Origin: Amoebophrya sp. A120
Taxonomy: Eukaryota; Sar; Dinophyceae; Syndiniales; Amoebophryaceae
Length of the DNA stretch: 64,000 bases
Assembly (NCBI GenBank): GCA_905178155.1
Contig: CAJINV010000002.1
Span: 8,877,412-8,941,411 of the forward strand
Direction: 5' to 3'
Shown: positions 9,326 through 20,300 of the stretch, one piece after another
How the letters are laid out: each line of letters begins with the position of its first letter
Numbering within the stretch: the stretch's first letter is position 1
Made by a program: the position numbers and the translations under genes
Notes under the pieces: model-generated
What the model was told of the DNA's origin: nothing
Databases searched by the model: none
Seen by the model: only the letters and a program-made list of their open reading frames with translations

Positions 9326-12300
9326 CTAGCAACAGCCTTTTTTCTTGCGCGTCGCGGTTTTCACGGGTTGAAAGTGCGTATACTCCGGTGGGGGATTGAG
9401 CCCGTGAAACAGGAACCCGTCCGGAAAGTCCACGATCTTCTCGGAGACGTAATTCGCCTTCTTGATCAAACTGCTGTCGGGTGCGAGAAAGGGCGTTGGC
9501 AAAATTTTCGAAAGATACTCCTCGTGATCGTCCTCGCGATCCCCCTGAGCGCGGTACTCCCCAGGCTGTGGCGCTGCATCAGCAGCAGCAGGTTTTTTGT
9601 CCGCTCCGCTTGAAGTTTCTTGGGTCGTGTCCCGCCGGAAGGCCGCGAACACGTCAGCGTAGTCCAAACCCAGTAACTGCTCCAGCACGACCGAGGTTCG
9701 CGGAATGCACACGAATTCAAACTTGCGAATGTTCAACTTGTTCTTCGAGCTGCCCGTCGTGGCTCGCTGTTGCTGTTCTTCCGTAGTCCCCTCCGTCTCA
9801 TAATAGAGAAACCGGCGGTCGCTGATCTGCGGTTTACTTGCTGTCTCGCGACAGAGATCTCGTCCCAGTGGTGGCTCTTTAGTGCTCTCGCACAGTATTT
9901 CTTTGCAGCTCAGATTTTCGACTACACGAATTGCTTCGGACGAGCACGTCTTGCTTTTTGCATTGCTCTTGTCGGCCTGGTTGTTGCACAGTGGCGTGTT
10001 CCGCCCTGGAAGCAGTTGCACGGGTCGACTGGGTGGCAGAGCAGACGCTAGTGGCGTGCGGTACGTCGACCTGGTCGTTTTACTGTTCCCCTCGAAAGGA
10101 CCTGAGCCCTGCTCAAGGACTATTTCTTTTGTCTGCAGCATCCCGACGTCCACTTCCACTACTGTTTCAGGTACTGGGACAACGAGCGTGTTTTTGGACG
10201 CTTCCGGTACTGTGGATGCCTCCGCTATCTCGAAAGGCAGCAAATTTTCTTCACTGCTCGCACAGTATTCTACCAATCGCGTGCGCCAGGGACTCTGGTG
10301 GGTGACCTCGTGGAGAAATGGGGACGTGGACGATCTTGTTTGCATTTCGGACGCCGGGGAGCAAATGCTTTCCTCCGAGTTTTCGTCGTCATCGGGAGAT
10401 GATTCCGCGAGCAGAACCGCAGAGACTAGCGGACTCGCGAGGAGGTTTTTGTTGTTGTTACCGCGGCTAGCAAGGACCTTCCTCGTCTGATCCACTGGCA
10501 CTTTGTGCGCAGGCCCAGCCAAGCGTCGTTTCTTGTTGCGGTACGCAGAAAGCACCTTGTAGAATATGGCGCAGTCTTCATCTTCCTCCTCTGCAGTGAG
10601 CTTTTCGTGAAGGTAGGTTGCAAACGGAGAGGAAGCGGCAAGCCGCCCCAGTAGGGCTGCATTGCTATCGTTCATCTCGTCGGGGCTTTTTCTCGAGACG
10701 ACAATGCTCGCCACAATTTGCGTTAGCGACGGCTCCATCATACTGTGTTCGCCTTCAAAGTCGGACGCGCCGGGCACGGCAGGCGCCTCTACTTCCTCAG
10801 CACCACTCGCCTGTGACGCTGCGAGTCCCGCGTCCGATGCACCGTCAGCGGGGTTCTCTTCTATTTCTTCTGCCGCGTCGGCCTGCCCCGGCTGCCCGGG
10901 TTCCTGGCCCTGGTCCGCCAATTCGACGTCGGAAGCGCCCTGCTCTTCGTGATCAGAAACCCCGCCCGTCAACAGATTGTCATCGCCACTTTCATCACCC
11001 GCTACCTGAGGACCAACAACTCCTGGAACTGCTAGTGAAGACTCGGTTGCATTTTGTTCAACTTTTTGACTAGTACTATCGATTCCGATCACAACCTTTG
11101 AGAGATCATTGGTTGAGCGATCTCCAACCGCCGACTGTTCGCCTTCGGCCGCGTTCTTCTTCGTTCCGCGTGAGGCGCTCTTGCGCATGTCCTGAATGGC
11201 ATTCAGGTGGTCTTCCGGAAAGCAAAATTCGTATTTTCGACCCAGCGTGGGCGGCACACTCACTTTTCCGGCGAGTAATTGGGAGGAGACACGGCCCCGC
11301 ATCTCGGTGTGCTCGTCCGGTCGTTTCCGCGCGTAGCGGTCCGCCGACTCGCGGTCTTCGAAAGTCAGAAACTGCAGCTGGTAGTCGGCGGCCCGGAACC
11401 TGGACACGTCCGTTGCAAGTTTCAACACTTCAAACGCGACCCGGCGCTTCGGGACGCAGGTGTGAAACTGCAGCACCACCACCGTGTCAGCGCTCGCCGC
11501 CGGCTTTTTTGTGGAGGTTGCAGCAGTACTAGTAGCCGACGCGGAGAAACGCAGCAGATTCACCTCACACCTCTCGCCTTCCGCCTGCAGCTGCGACAGG
11601 TCCAAGATGGCAAACCGATGCACCTTCTCCGGGACCATGGCGTGCAGGCTGACGAGCTCGATCAACAGGAAGTTTTTGTGCCCGAACCGGTGCAAGTAGT
11701 GTCGGGACAACTCGAAGCACAGCCGGGCCAGGGCCTGCAGGTAGTACCGCCAATACAGGAGGCGGCTCTCCCGGTCTTCCGCCCCGAGGCTGTTCATCAC
11801 GTCGACGGTGTTAAATTCGGACCGCCCCCAGTCGAAGATTTTCACGAGAACGCGGATGCCGGCGTCGTCGCGGCGCGGATTGCTAATCACCGGGTCCTCC
11901 AGAATCGCGCGCTCGGAGACGCCCTCCAGGTCGAACCCCAACCCCACACTACTGCCGATCCACTGCTGCGGAGCGGGCAGACGGCGGACCGCCCGGAGCG
12001 TTTCCATCAGTTGTACGAGCAGCCGGCGCAGGACGCGCTCCACATACAATTCGCGGACGTGGGAAGCACGCCACGCCGTTCCGTCCTGCTCCCCGTCCAG
12101 CGGTTCGTACATGCTTTCCTCGTCCGCGGCCTCCTCGTCCGAGGGCCGGTCGGTGTCGTCGAGCGCGTGTTGCGTGCCCGGCACGCGCCGGCGCTTCGTG
12201 GGAAAGAACCCACTGTGCGGGTGATGCATCTGCTCGTCGGTTTCCTCGATGGCGTCCAGCTCCTCCTCCTCGTCGGTGGACAAGAAGTCCTTTTCGTTCG

Positions 12301-13669
12301 CCCCTTGCACAAGTGTTTTGGTTCCGCCGGTTGCCCCTATTTTTCCAAAATTGCCTGCTGTGCTTCCCGGTGGAATGGCGGTGTGCACGCCCTCCGTGGA
12401 AGAGACTGGAGGTTCGACAGCGGCTCCGGACTCTTCAGCATCACGCGCAGATGTGGGAACAACTACAGCACTCGGCGACGAGAGCACGGGAGGTCCTGCA
12501 TCAGCATTTCCTATGCTCTGCTCCGCTCGCTCCGGAGCCGGACTCTCGTCTACTTTGTTCGTCAACAAATCATTCGCTGCAGCCGCCTGTTCTTCTTCCT
12601 GAACCAGCTCCACGTCGCGCGTCTCGAGCAGCAGGTTGAGGAACCCGGCGGCGTCCAGACTTTGGAACAGCATGCGACGGAGGCGCTTCGGCTTGAGTAA
12701 CGCGGTGGTCACGAAGGAGGAGTGCGCCTGCAGGAGGTGCTCGACCTCCGACTGCGGCTCCTGTTCCATGCCCTCCAGGCGGTAGCCCTCGATCGCCGAA
12801 TTAGTGTGCGCGTCCACCATCTGGTTGCGCCACGCGCGGAAGGCGCTCTTGCCCTTCCAGTCCGCGACGGCGGTCTGCTTACCCAACTTCACGTCCATGA
12901 ACCGCAACTTGTGGAACTGCGAAAACATGTTCTCCAGCATCAGCACTGGGAGTTCGGGGTCGTTATTTCCAGGAGTGGACCGTCCACCCTTCACTGCGGT
13001 CGGAAGCCGCAGCAGGCCGGGACAGGAGAGAAACGCGCGGTGCAAAAACTCCGACGTGCGTAGGTGGTCGCCGGCGGTGCCGCGGCGCTTCTGGGGGTCC
13101 AGGAGGAAACTCCGTAGCGCATCGTAAAAGTCCACCTCATCCATCGCGTGCAAGGCGTTTTTTGCGATCCAGAAGTTGGCGCTTGAAACCGATGTCGGTG
13201 GGTCGCGATACCGAACGAAGTAAAAGGGAGCGGTGCCCCCACTTACCGTCACGGGCTGCAGCGGCAAGGCCAGCTCCTCACCTGTGACGGCGCCAGGCCG
13301 CCACCGCGCAAACAGGTCCGGGCCCTCATCCGTCTCGGCCTCCTCCGAAATTTGCTCCTTCGTCCAGTTTCCGGTGGCAGCGACCAGCAGCGCCTGCCCA
13401 GCCGTGGTGGCCACCTCCATGGATCTCCGACCCACACGCAGCGCCGCATCTGCGGTTTTCCGGGCTGCAGATGCCAACCGCCCATCAATCCGCGTCGAAG
13501 ATGCTTTTCTGTTGTAGGTCCGCGGAGGCTTCGCCGTCTTCTTCTTGGTTGCAGTGCCAGCAGCTGCGCCAGCCGAAACCCCGTCTGCTGATGCGGAGGT
13601 CCCACCAGGCTTTGCTGCACTGCCGTCAGCCGCGGCAGCCTGCCTCGCTGCTCCTACATTCGCGGCCAT
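9326..13669 (-). CDS. Large unrecognised acidic protein with C-terminal KKKGCC
   Basis: This is a 1447-aa reading frame taken from the first in-frame ATG at 13669; the frame extends six codons further without an ATG. Residues 1-90 are Ala/Lys/Arg-rich and probably disordered. Residues about 100-300 contain conserved-looking globular sequence (FYFVRYRDP, FWIAKNALHAMDEVDFYDALRSFLLDP). A second ordered block lies at about residues 530-840, with a basic helix rich in aromatic residues. The rest is long acidic, Ser/Glu/Ala-rich linker. The last residues are TRKKKGCC, a polybasic stretch followed by two cysteines, which resembles Rab-type prenylation or palmitoylation tails and would place the protein on a membrane surface. 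No family was recognised. Long antisense frames across it are shadows caused by GC-rich third positions. Confidence 0.7.
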   Translation of the reverse strand: MAANVGAARQAAAADGSAAKPGGTSASADGVSAGAAAGTATKKKTAKPPRTYNRKASSTRIDGRLASAARKTADAALRVGRRSMEVATTAGQALLVAATGNWTKEQISEEAETDEGPDLFARWRPGAVTGEELALPLQPVTVSGGTAPFYFVRYRDPPTSVSSANFWIAKNALHAMDEVDFYDALRSFLLDPQKRRGTAGDHLRTSEFLHRAFLSCPGLLRLPTAVKGGRSTPGNNDPELPVLMLENMFSQFHKLRFMDVKLGKQTAVADWKGKSAFRAWRNQMVDAHTNSAIEGYRLEGMEQEPQSEVEHLLQAHSSFVTTALLKPKRLRRMLFQSLDAAGFLNLLLETRDVELVQEEEQAAAANDLLTNKVDESPAPERAEQSIGNADAGPPVLSSPSAVVVPTSARDAEESGAAVEPPVSSTEGVHTAIPPGSTAGNFGKIGATGGTKTLVQGANEKDFLSTDEEEELDAIEETDEQMHHPHSGFFPTKRRRVPGTQHALDDTDRPSDEEAADEESMYEPLDGEQDGTAWRASHVRELYVERVLRRLLVQLMETLRAVRRLPAPQQWIGSSVGLGFDLEGVSERAILEDPVISNPRRDDAGIRVLVKIFDWGRSEFNTVDVMNSLGAEDRESRLLYWRYYLQALARLCFELSRHYLHRFGHKNFLLIELVSLHAMVPEKVHRFAILDLSQLQAEGERCEVNLLRFSASATSTAATSTKKPAASADTVVVLQFHTCVPKRRVAFEVLKLATDVSRFRAADYQLQFLTFEDRESADRYARKRPDEHTEMRGRVSSQLLAGKVSVPPTLGRKYEFCFPEDHLNAIQDMRKSASRGTKKNAAEGEQSAVGDRSTNDLSKVVIGIDSTSQKVEQNATESSLAVPGVVGPQVAGDESGDDNLLTGGVSDHEEQGASDVELADQGQEPGQPGQADAAEEIEENPADGASDAGLAASQASGAEEVEAPAVPGASDFEGEHSMMEPSLTQIVASIVVSRKSPDEMNDSNAALLGRLAASSPFATYLHEKLTAEEEDEDCAIFYKVLSAYRNKKRRLAGPAHKVPVDQTRKVLASRGNNNKNLLASPLVSAVLLAESSPDDDENSEESICSPASEMQTRSSTSPFLHEVTHQSPWRTRLVEYCASSEENLLPFEIAEASTVPEASKNTLVVPVPETVVEVDVGMLQTKEIVLEQGSGPFEGNSKTTRSTYRTPLASALPPSRPVQLLPGRNTPLCNNQADKSNAKSKTCSSEAIRVVENLSCKEILCESTKEPPLGRDLCRETASKPQISDRRFLYYETEGTTEEQQQRATTGSSKNKLNIRKFEFVCIPRTSVVLEQLLGLDYADVFAAFRRDTTQETSSGADKKPAAADAAPQPGEYRAQGDREDDHEEYLSKILPTPFLAPDSSLIKKANYVSEKIVDFPDGFLFHGLNPPPEYTHFQPVKTATRKKKGCC

Positions 13670-14365
13670 TGGTCTCTCAGTAAACAACTCATCCGCGAAG
13701 TGGGAGAGGCGATGAAAGAAAAGCCTACTCGATCATCATCATGAATGTTCGTTGCGCTGTCGACAGGAGAAGACAAAGAACAAGAGTAAAGTCGCCTTCA
13801 CGACAATGATGGTGCACTAGCTACTTCAGGGCCTTCAACAAGAAGACCTGCCACGACGAGGACGACGACCCCACCCCCAACATTCTGACGTACTCACAGC
13901 CACGATGACGAAATGGACAAGAGAGTAAGTAAACGACCCTGCACGAACGACAATAGGCCACGTTTCCTTTTTCTTTAGAAGTGACAACACTATCGAAGTC
14001 AACGACGTTGAAAACGGAGCCTCCCTGCTCCTACGGAGTAGTAGAGTACGATCCAATGAAGAAAGACAGACACAATGCGTTTTTGACAGGTGAACAGGCT
14101 CCCGTGGTAGACGGAACCTGCATACTTATTATTGCAGAATAAGGCCAAGTGTACTTGAAGCAGAGTTGCGTGCTGTCATTCACAGACTCGGGAAGTGCTC
14201 TTCGAATTCGGCCTGTGCGCCTCGTCTCCCAACAACGCGCACAGTGCTCGATGGTTGCTACATGCATCGAGCAGCATGCTGAGAAAGACACGGTTAAAGC
14301 ACAACACATGAGTCAGAAAGCCAAAGCATTCTCACTACTTCTCCACAAGGAATAAAAAGTGAATT
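13670..14365. other. Intergenic, no gene seen
   Basis: This spacer of about 700 bp lies between the start of the large acidic protein and the stop of the IF-3 gene. It holds short open frames on both strands only. It probably contains the 5' leader of the downstream gene and the 3' untranslated region of the IF-3 gene. Confidence 0.55.
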
Positions 14366-15808
14366 TCAAAAATCCGGCTCCGCAGTGCCCACACCCCGCC
14401 TCGCCCCTGCGTCCGACCCCCGGTTCAAATCTCTTGTCACCTGACCGCGCCGCTTGTTCTCCCCCCTAACCGGCACGAGATGATTCCGCACGTAGCCGTT
14501 TTTGCTGACTGCCAACGCGTCCCGGGTCCGGTTCCGCTTCGACCACTGCCGCACCTGCTTCCCGTCGGAATACACCATGTTGCGGTGCAGCACCGACAAG
14601 AGTTCATCCTCACCCCAGCAGTCATTCCGATACGCCAGTTTCGAGTTCTTGTTCGCCACGCCGGGCCAGAGATTCAGAAACGCCGTCACCCGGTGCACCT
14701 CCACGGCCTCCGGACAGGGTAGATGGGGGCCGAGCCGCGCAATGTCCCGGACCTCCCCGAGGATGCGACGGGCGAGCTCCACCATCAGGGTCCACCCGGC
14801 GTTGGCGAAACTGGCGTCAACCCCCTCTAGTGCAGCGGGATCATTATCGTCGGCATGAAGGCTATTGTTGATATTCGCGTTCGGGTTGTTCATGACGTAT
14901 TTCCGATTCGACACCGCGGCTTTCCGCCGTTCGTACCCCCGGTGTTTTTCCGGGATCGGGTTTGTTTCGTTGGGTTCGCGGTAGCTCCGCTCGTCCGCCG
15001 TGGGCGAGAAGGACAACTGCAGCTGTACTCGGTGCCCTTCGTGCAAGAAGGAACGGACCTGCTTCAGTTTCCGGGCGAAAGGCGGCGGGGCGATCACCGC
15101 GGAAAACCGCATGCCCTTGACTTTCAACGACGGATCGAAACGGAACCCGTCGACCTCCTGGAGTCTGCCCCCCTTCCGCAGCGACTGCGTCTCGTTCTCC
15201 TTCCGCTTCGCCTCCAGGTACTCCGCCAAGTCCTGGAGTTTCGCCAGCGGGGGGTCCGAGTCCGCGTCCAGCAGCACCAAGTCCGTGTTTTGCAGGTTGG
15301 CGAGCTGGATGGCGTGCTCCTTCTCGTAGTCCCCGAGCAGCTCCCCGTCTTTGGACACCACGCGGACCACGTGGTGCCAAATGTCACCGTTGGCGATCCA
15401 ATCTTGATGGTTGTCGAGAGTACCGGGTAGAATGGCGCCCGTTCCGAAGGCGCGCTGCGAAGATAGGTTGGTGAACATCATGTTGATGTGCACCGGTGAT
15501 GCGCCAATTGAGAGGTTTGTCCGCGTTGCACCCCGACGCGGAGGAAGAAAGACGCTTGTTCCTGTTTTCCAGCTGCAAGCCGGCCGGGTTTTGACGGGTA
15601 AACGAGGCCTCTCGGGTAGTTCTTCTTTTCTGAAGATTGGGATCGTGTTTATGAGCTGACCTTGACCGGCTGCATTCTTCGTGCACTCGACGCTCGTTCC
15701 GTTCGGCCAAGTCAACCTGGAGCAAGCGAACGTGCTTGTGGTCGTGGTTCTGGTGCCCTTGTAAATGAAACGCTCCCATTTCAGCGGCGTAGTATTTGAA
15801 GCCCGCAT
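14366..15808 (-). CDS. MTIF3: Organellar translation initiation factor IF-3
   Basis: This 480-aa frame starts at ATG 15808. Residues about 1-130 are rich in Arg, Ser and Thr with few acids, consistent with an organelle-targeting presequence. The IF-3 N-domain follows (NGDIWHHVVRVVSKDGELLGDY, then LANLQNTDLVLLD and a PPLAKLQDLAEYLEAK block). The C-domain comes next (GMRFSAVIAPPPFARKLKQV, FLHEGHRVQLQLSF), then a variable insert, then the helix VELARRILGEVRDIARLG and a strand. This is the order and spacing of bacterial-type IF-3, which keeps the ribosomal subunits apart and checks the start codon. The tail after residue 400 is basic and lineage-specific. A mitochondrial location is the simplest reading; a plastid-derived location is the alternative. 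See the finding on what this means if the organism is Amoebophrya. Confidence 0.82.
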   Translation of the reverse strand: MRASNTTPLKWERFIYKGTRTTTTSTFACSRLTWPNGTSVECTKNAAGQGQLINTIPIFRKEELPERPRLPVKTRPACSWKTGTSVFLPPRRGATRTNLSIGASPVHINMMFTNLSSQRAFGTGAILPGTLDNHQDWIANGDIWHHVVRVVSKDGELLGDYEKEHAIQLANLQNTDLVLLDADSDPPLAKLQDLAEYLEAKRKENETQSLRKGGRLQEVDGFRFDPSLKVKGMRFSAVIAPPPFARKLKQVRSFLHEGHRVQLQLSFSPTADERSYREPNETNPIPEKHRGYERRKAAVSNRKYVMNNPNANINNSLHADDNDPAALEGVDASFANAGWTLMVELARRILGEVRDIARLGPHLPCPEAVEVHRVTAFLNLWPGVANKNSKLAYRNDCWGEDELLSVLHRNMVYSDGKQVRQWSKRNRTRDALAVSKNGYVRNHLVPVRGENKRRGQVTRDLNRGSDAGARRGVGTAEPDF

Positions 15809-16583
15809 AAGAAGTAAGTACCTCTAGGTCGCGCTGTGTCTGTAAGGAAACGCTCCATTAGTTGATCCTGTAACAGCACGACGACGAGGAATGCATTTTT
15901 CTACACAACTTGTCATGGAATTGTCGAAAGAAGATGATGATACCGAGATCTACACTTTTGCGTTCGCCATTTCCACCGCGTCGTGACGAACCGAGCCACT
16001 GTTTGGGCGGAGGTCGTAATATGAAAAGAGAAACACAATCCGCCACTGACGAACGGATAGTCAGCCGTGCAAGCCGGAGCCGATGCTCCACAAACAGAAG
16101 AAGATGAAGAAGCAGAACGTAGTGCATCTACAATTTCAATTTCGAATGTCTTAGTGCGGGTTCACCCAAAATTTACTCACATTATCCTGTTCTTTTTCTT
16201 CATTGGCCTTCGTTTCTTGACACGTAATTTATTATTATGCTCAGGCTGAAAAGGAGAAGTTAAACGGCGCAAAAGGCCGTGCATCAAAACGAACTTGAAA
16301 CAATGAGTGTCGTGTTGTGTGTGAAAACGGGGATTAGGTGACTGATACGAGTGTTGTACTGACACTGAGCCGATGAAAAATGTTTTTGAAAAAAACTCTC
16401 GAATAATGTACTACTGTAATGTGGCCTTGTACTTCATGTCATGGAAGTTGTTCTATCTTCTTCTCAAATGTTGTAGAACGCTAAAGTTAGGTCTTGGTAG
16501 GATATGTTACCCATCATAAATCAAAAAAAAAAAAACCTACGAAAAAAACGACCACTTTCATCTCAACAGCAACTTCCTAAAAA
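15809..16583. other. AT-rich intergenic, no gene seen
   Basis: This spacer has poly-A and poly-T runs (near 16520-16545) and no frame with coding character. It probably holds the 3' end of the small membrane-protein transcript and the 5' leader of the IF-3 gene. Confidence 0.55.
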
Positions 16584-17051
16584 TCATACTCCTCCTCCCT
16601 TCATCCGGGAGGGTGAATCTCGAATGTGCTGCGCGAACTGCGCTGCCACGTTACCATAGGCGCCTCCCTCCCGCTCCATTTGCCCAAAAGCGTCTTTGTC
16701 CTTCCCGCCCCTTCCTCCTGCTTTCCAGTCGGGCATGATCCCCCCCTGGTCCTCGTATCCGCCCCACCCTTCGTGGACCTCCTTCGCCTGGTCGTGAAAG
16801 TCCTGCTCGTCTTGCTCCCACTGGTCACGCTTCCCCTTCTTCTGAATCACCGCAACGCACAGCACGATGGACAGCAGCCCCAGCACCCCCAGCGGTAAGG
16901 CAATGCACACCCACATCGGACACCCGGCGAGGTTGCCCGAGGCCGGCGGCGCAACCGGCCCCGTGCCCGGGGCCGCGTCCGCCACCGCCTGGCCGCCCGG
17001 AACGCTCAACCCCCGGGCCTCGTCCATCAGCCGCCGGTACTCCGTGCTCAT
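16584..17051 (-). CDS. Small single-pass membrane protein, about 155 aa
   Basis: The first in-frame ATG is at 17051; the open frame continues 13 codons upstream without an ATG, so an upstream exon is possible. A Pro/Ala/Gly-rich N-terminal segment of about 42 residues is followed by a clear transmembrane helix (WVCIALPLGVLGLLSIVLC). A basic KKGKRD stop-transfer sequence follows, then a hydrophilic, Gly/Asp/Glu-rich tail. The layout suggests a type I or tail-facing-cytosol membrane protein. No family was recognised. It sits only about 270 bp from the stop of the upstream gene. Confidence 0.6.
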   Translation of the reverse strand: MSTEYRRLMDEARGLSVPGGQAVADAAPGTGPVAPPASGNLAGCPMWVCIALPLGVLGLLSIVLCVAVIQKKGKRDQWEQDEQDFHDQAKEVHEGWGGYEDQGGIMPDWKAGGRGGKDKDAFGQMEREGGAYGNVAAQFAQHIRDSPSRMKGGGV

Positions 17052-17317
17052 CGCTGGCACCGAGGCGATAGTGCTCCGAAATTTCGCCAACCGTGCGCAC
17101 AGTTGCGGGACACTGAGCAGTTTTGAGTGGACAATGATGGTTTATGATTTCAACAGTACTTCGTTCCTTTCTCGCTTAACCTTTTTTAGCAAGATAAACA
17201 TTCCATGAGTACTACCGTCCGAAACACAGCATTTATGAAATCCTAAAACAAACCTATTGGGACAGAAAGTCAAACAATTAGCACCTAGAGCCCGCAGGAT
17301 GTTGCTATTAATTTCCT

Positions 17318-20300
17318 TTATTCAAAAAAAGACTTTATCAATAAATACACGCTGAATTTCGCCACTGTCGTTTTCAGCAAGTCGGAATTCGACAAGCACT
17401 GCTCGCCCTCGAGTCTGCAGCACGGGATCAGGTCCTGCGTCGGCGACACTGCGGCGGGGATGGTCCGGCGCACCGATCCGTGCGCGTAGTCAAAATTTTG
17501 CACCACGTATCCAAGAAAAAAACACCATCACAATCACATTTGGGAGGTTTTGCATCAGAAATTTGTCTCGCATGACAAATTTTTCTTGTATTGCAAAAAC
17601 ACAAAGGGAAATCGCCCATAGCTCTTGACTGTGATGCATTTTTGCGCATGACAAAAAATTTTGTATTGCAAAATTGTGCAAAAGTGATTGTGATGGTGTT
17701 TTTTTCTTGAATACCACGTCGCGAACGGGCAAACAGTCGTGGGCCCCCTCGTGGGCCTCCAGCTCGCAGATCTGCGACACGATGCCGTCCACGCGGGCGA
17801 ATTCCCCGTCCACAACTTGCGTGTTTTGTGTCGTGGTGGGCACCGCGTGCGTGGCTTCGTCCGATTTCCGGCGCGCCTGTCGCTTTCCCGTCTTCAACAC
17901 TTCGACGGCGGATGAGGAAGAAGCAGAAGGCTCGTCAATCGCAGTCGTGCTGTTTTTTGCCGCACTAGCCGCGCTTTCCAGATTTGTTGACGCGTCTGCT
18001 TTCGAAGAAGTGGCCGCTGCGTTCTTTTCCTTCTTCTTTTTCTTTCTCTCGCCTGTGTCCAAGTGGGTCGCTTTCACAACCTTCTGGACGAAGCTGCTCA
18101 GTGTTTCCTTGCCCTCGCCAAAAAATCGGTCGTACAGATGAGCTCCGGCGTGCTCGAAAAACCGCGTGGCCACCCCTTTCTTGCCGTCCCGCGGTGCCAT
18201 AAACATGGTCTTCTTCTGGTACTCGTGCCGCTCTTTCACCGTGTCAGGATGTTCCTCCGAGTCCGATTCCTCCTCCACCAAGTCACCTTTTGCGTCCAGA
18301 TGCAGGTGCTGCTGCTTCCTCGCGTGGTGGCCGTGTGCCTGTCTGGACTGGTCTAACTCCAAGTAGGACACTTCTGCGGCCGGTGTTTTGGCACTGGCGG
18401 GTCCTGCTGGTTCCGGCTTCGCATTCCCATCCGTGGCTGCCGGCGTGGAACTGAACGTTTCGGTGGTGGGAGCGGGGGTCGACGCAGATGAAGATGATCC
18501 GTCCTGCAATAAGGACTTGTCGTTTCCAGAACCAGCACCACTTGCTCGCGTAGTGGAACTCGCACTTCCGCTTTCTTCTGCCGTCGAGTCTTGCAGAAAG
18601 GAGGGGGAAGGCGACGTGGAAACGGATGGAGTCGTAGTACCGCTTTCCGTAAGCATTTCGGGCTTTTCCTGCAACGAAGGGGACTCCGTGACGGTAGGGG
18701 TGACAGTGCTGACGGGAACACCCGATGCAGCAGCGCCCTCTGAGTTCGAAAATCCTGCTGGGGGGCTTGCAGTAGTGGTCGCAACCGCCTCTGGGTCTTC
18801 TTGCAGGAAGGAAGGCGAGGTAGCCGGCGGGGAGGTTGTAATAGCAGTAGAAGGTGTTGCCGTAGTGCTGACTGGCGCGTCTTGCAGGACCGAAGGTGCG
18901 GTTGTTGTACCTGCCGGCGTTGTGACCGAACTTTCTGTTGTGGTTCCAGGTGCCTCTTGGAGGAAGGAAGGCGGCGTCGTGGTCCCTTTTGTCGAAGATG
19001 TAGTTGCATTGGTTGCATTGGAGTTTTCTGAAGACATCGTCGGAGACGGCACGATCACGGGAGGAGTCGCGGTGCTCTTGCTTCCCTCCACGGATGAACT
19101 TTCCGACGGTGCAGCCGCTTCCAGAAAAGATGGCGCGGTGGTGCTCGCCGAACTTGACGAGGGGCTGGGTGCCGGTGCTTCGGCTTGCAGCTTTTCGTTG
19201 TTTTCAGGAATGGTCTTGCCTCGCTCCTGTTCGGTGAACGCTGCAGACGGTTCACTTCCTTCCTCCTGCGCAGCCTGCGGCCGTCCGGCGTTTTGATCGA
19301 TGCTACCTCCGCTTTCCGGTGGCGTGGCCGATGAGGATGGACCACTTTGCGGTTGTGTTTCTACTGCTGGCGCTGCCGTGCTGGAACCTGTTTCGGCACT
19401 CCAGCCATTTTCCTTCTTGCCCTCGTCCCCTGGTCCGGCAGGGGTGTTGCTCTCAGGCTTACCGGCATCTTTCCCTTGGTTGAACGACGTGGCGCTGGTC
19501 GCGTCATCCTTTTCCCGAGACTCCGAAGTAGAACTACCGCTTCCGACTCCTTTGGTCGCACCACCGCTGCTCGTTTCCGGCGTCGGAACAGGTGTTGTTG
19601 TCGTGGTCTCTTCCTCTAGTGACATTGAAGCCTCTGAGGAGGATTTCGTGTGCTCTGCACTGCTGTCGCTGCTTGTCGAGTTGTTGTTTTCGTGCTTTGT
19701 TCCTTGTGCAAAACTGGACTTGTGCAAAGAGAGCTGTTCAGGCGCGCTTCCCAAGGGAACTGTCCCGGTCACGCGGGCGCTACTTGCCTGCTGGATCAAT
19801 TCGCCGTTCGAACCCTTCGTTCCCAGGCCACTACCGCCACCGCCAACATGTTCAGTCGCCTTTTGTTCCGCTACAAGCATGACCTCGTGGCGCGCCTCCT
19901 CGCTAAGATTGGACAACACAGTTGCTGCGGTTTCCTTGGCCTGTTTCGTGTCCGAATTCCCGATCAAGACCTCCATCGCGCCGTCCAGCACGTTCTCGGC
20001 CGTCTGCCGCTGCTGTTCCGCAGACATCGGGACCTCGGGTTCGATCAACCGCGACCCCGGGGCGTAAGGGGCCGCAAATGGCGCCGTAGAAGTGGTCGTG
20101 GTCTGGTCATAGCAGTCCAAGCACCCGCCCGCTTTCTCCTGCAACAACGAGGACGCGGGGGGCGGCGGAGGGGCTCCAGCGCCAGCAGCTCCCTGCTGCT
20201 GCGCGTTTCGCAGCTCGCTGTTTGCGCCATAGTCTTGTTCCTCAGGAGGGGGCGGGGGCGGAGAGGCTTCGGATGGAACCGCCTGCGGAATCGCCGCGCT

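Noticed and set aside
11279-12700. 473-codon plus-strand open frame
   Set aside because: Antisense shadow of the 1447-aa gene; no domain and biased composition.
17490-17713. The frame running through 17490 as the true C-terminus of the mucin-like protein
   Set aside because: The last 70 or so codons are the introner itself; removing it restores a longer frame ending at 17318.
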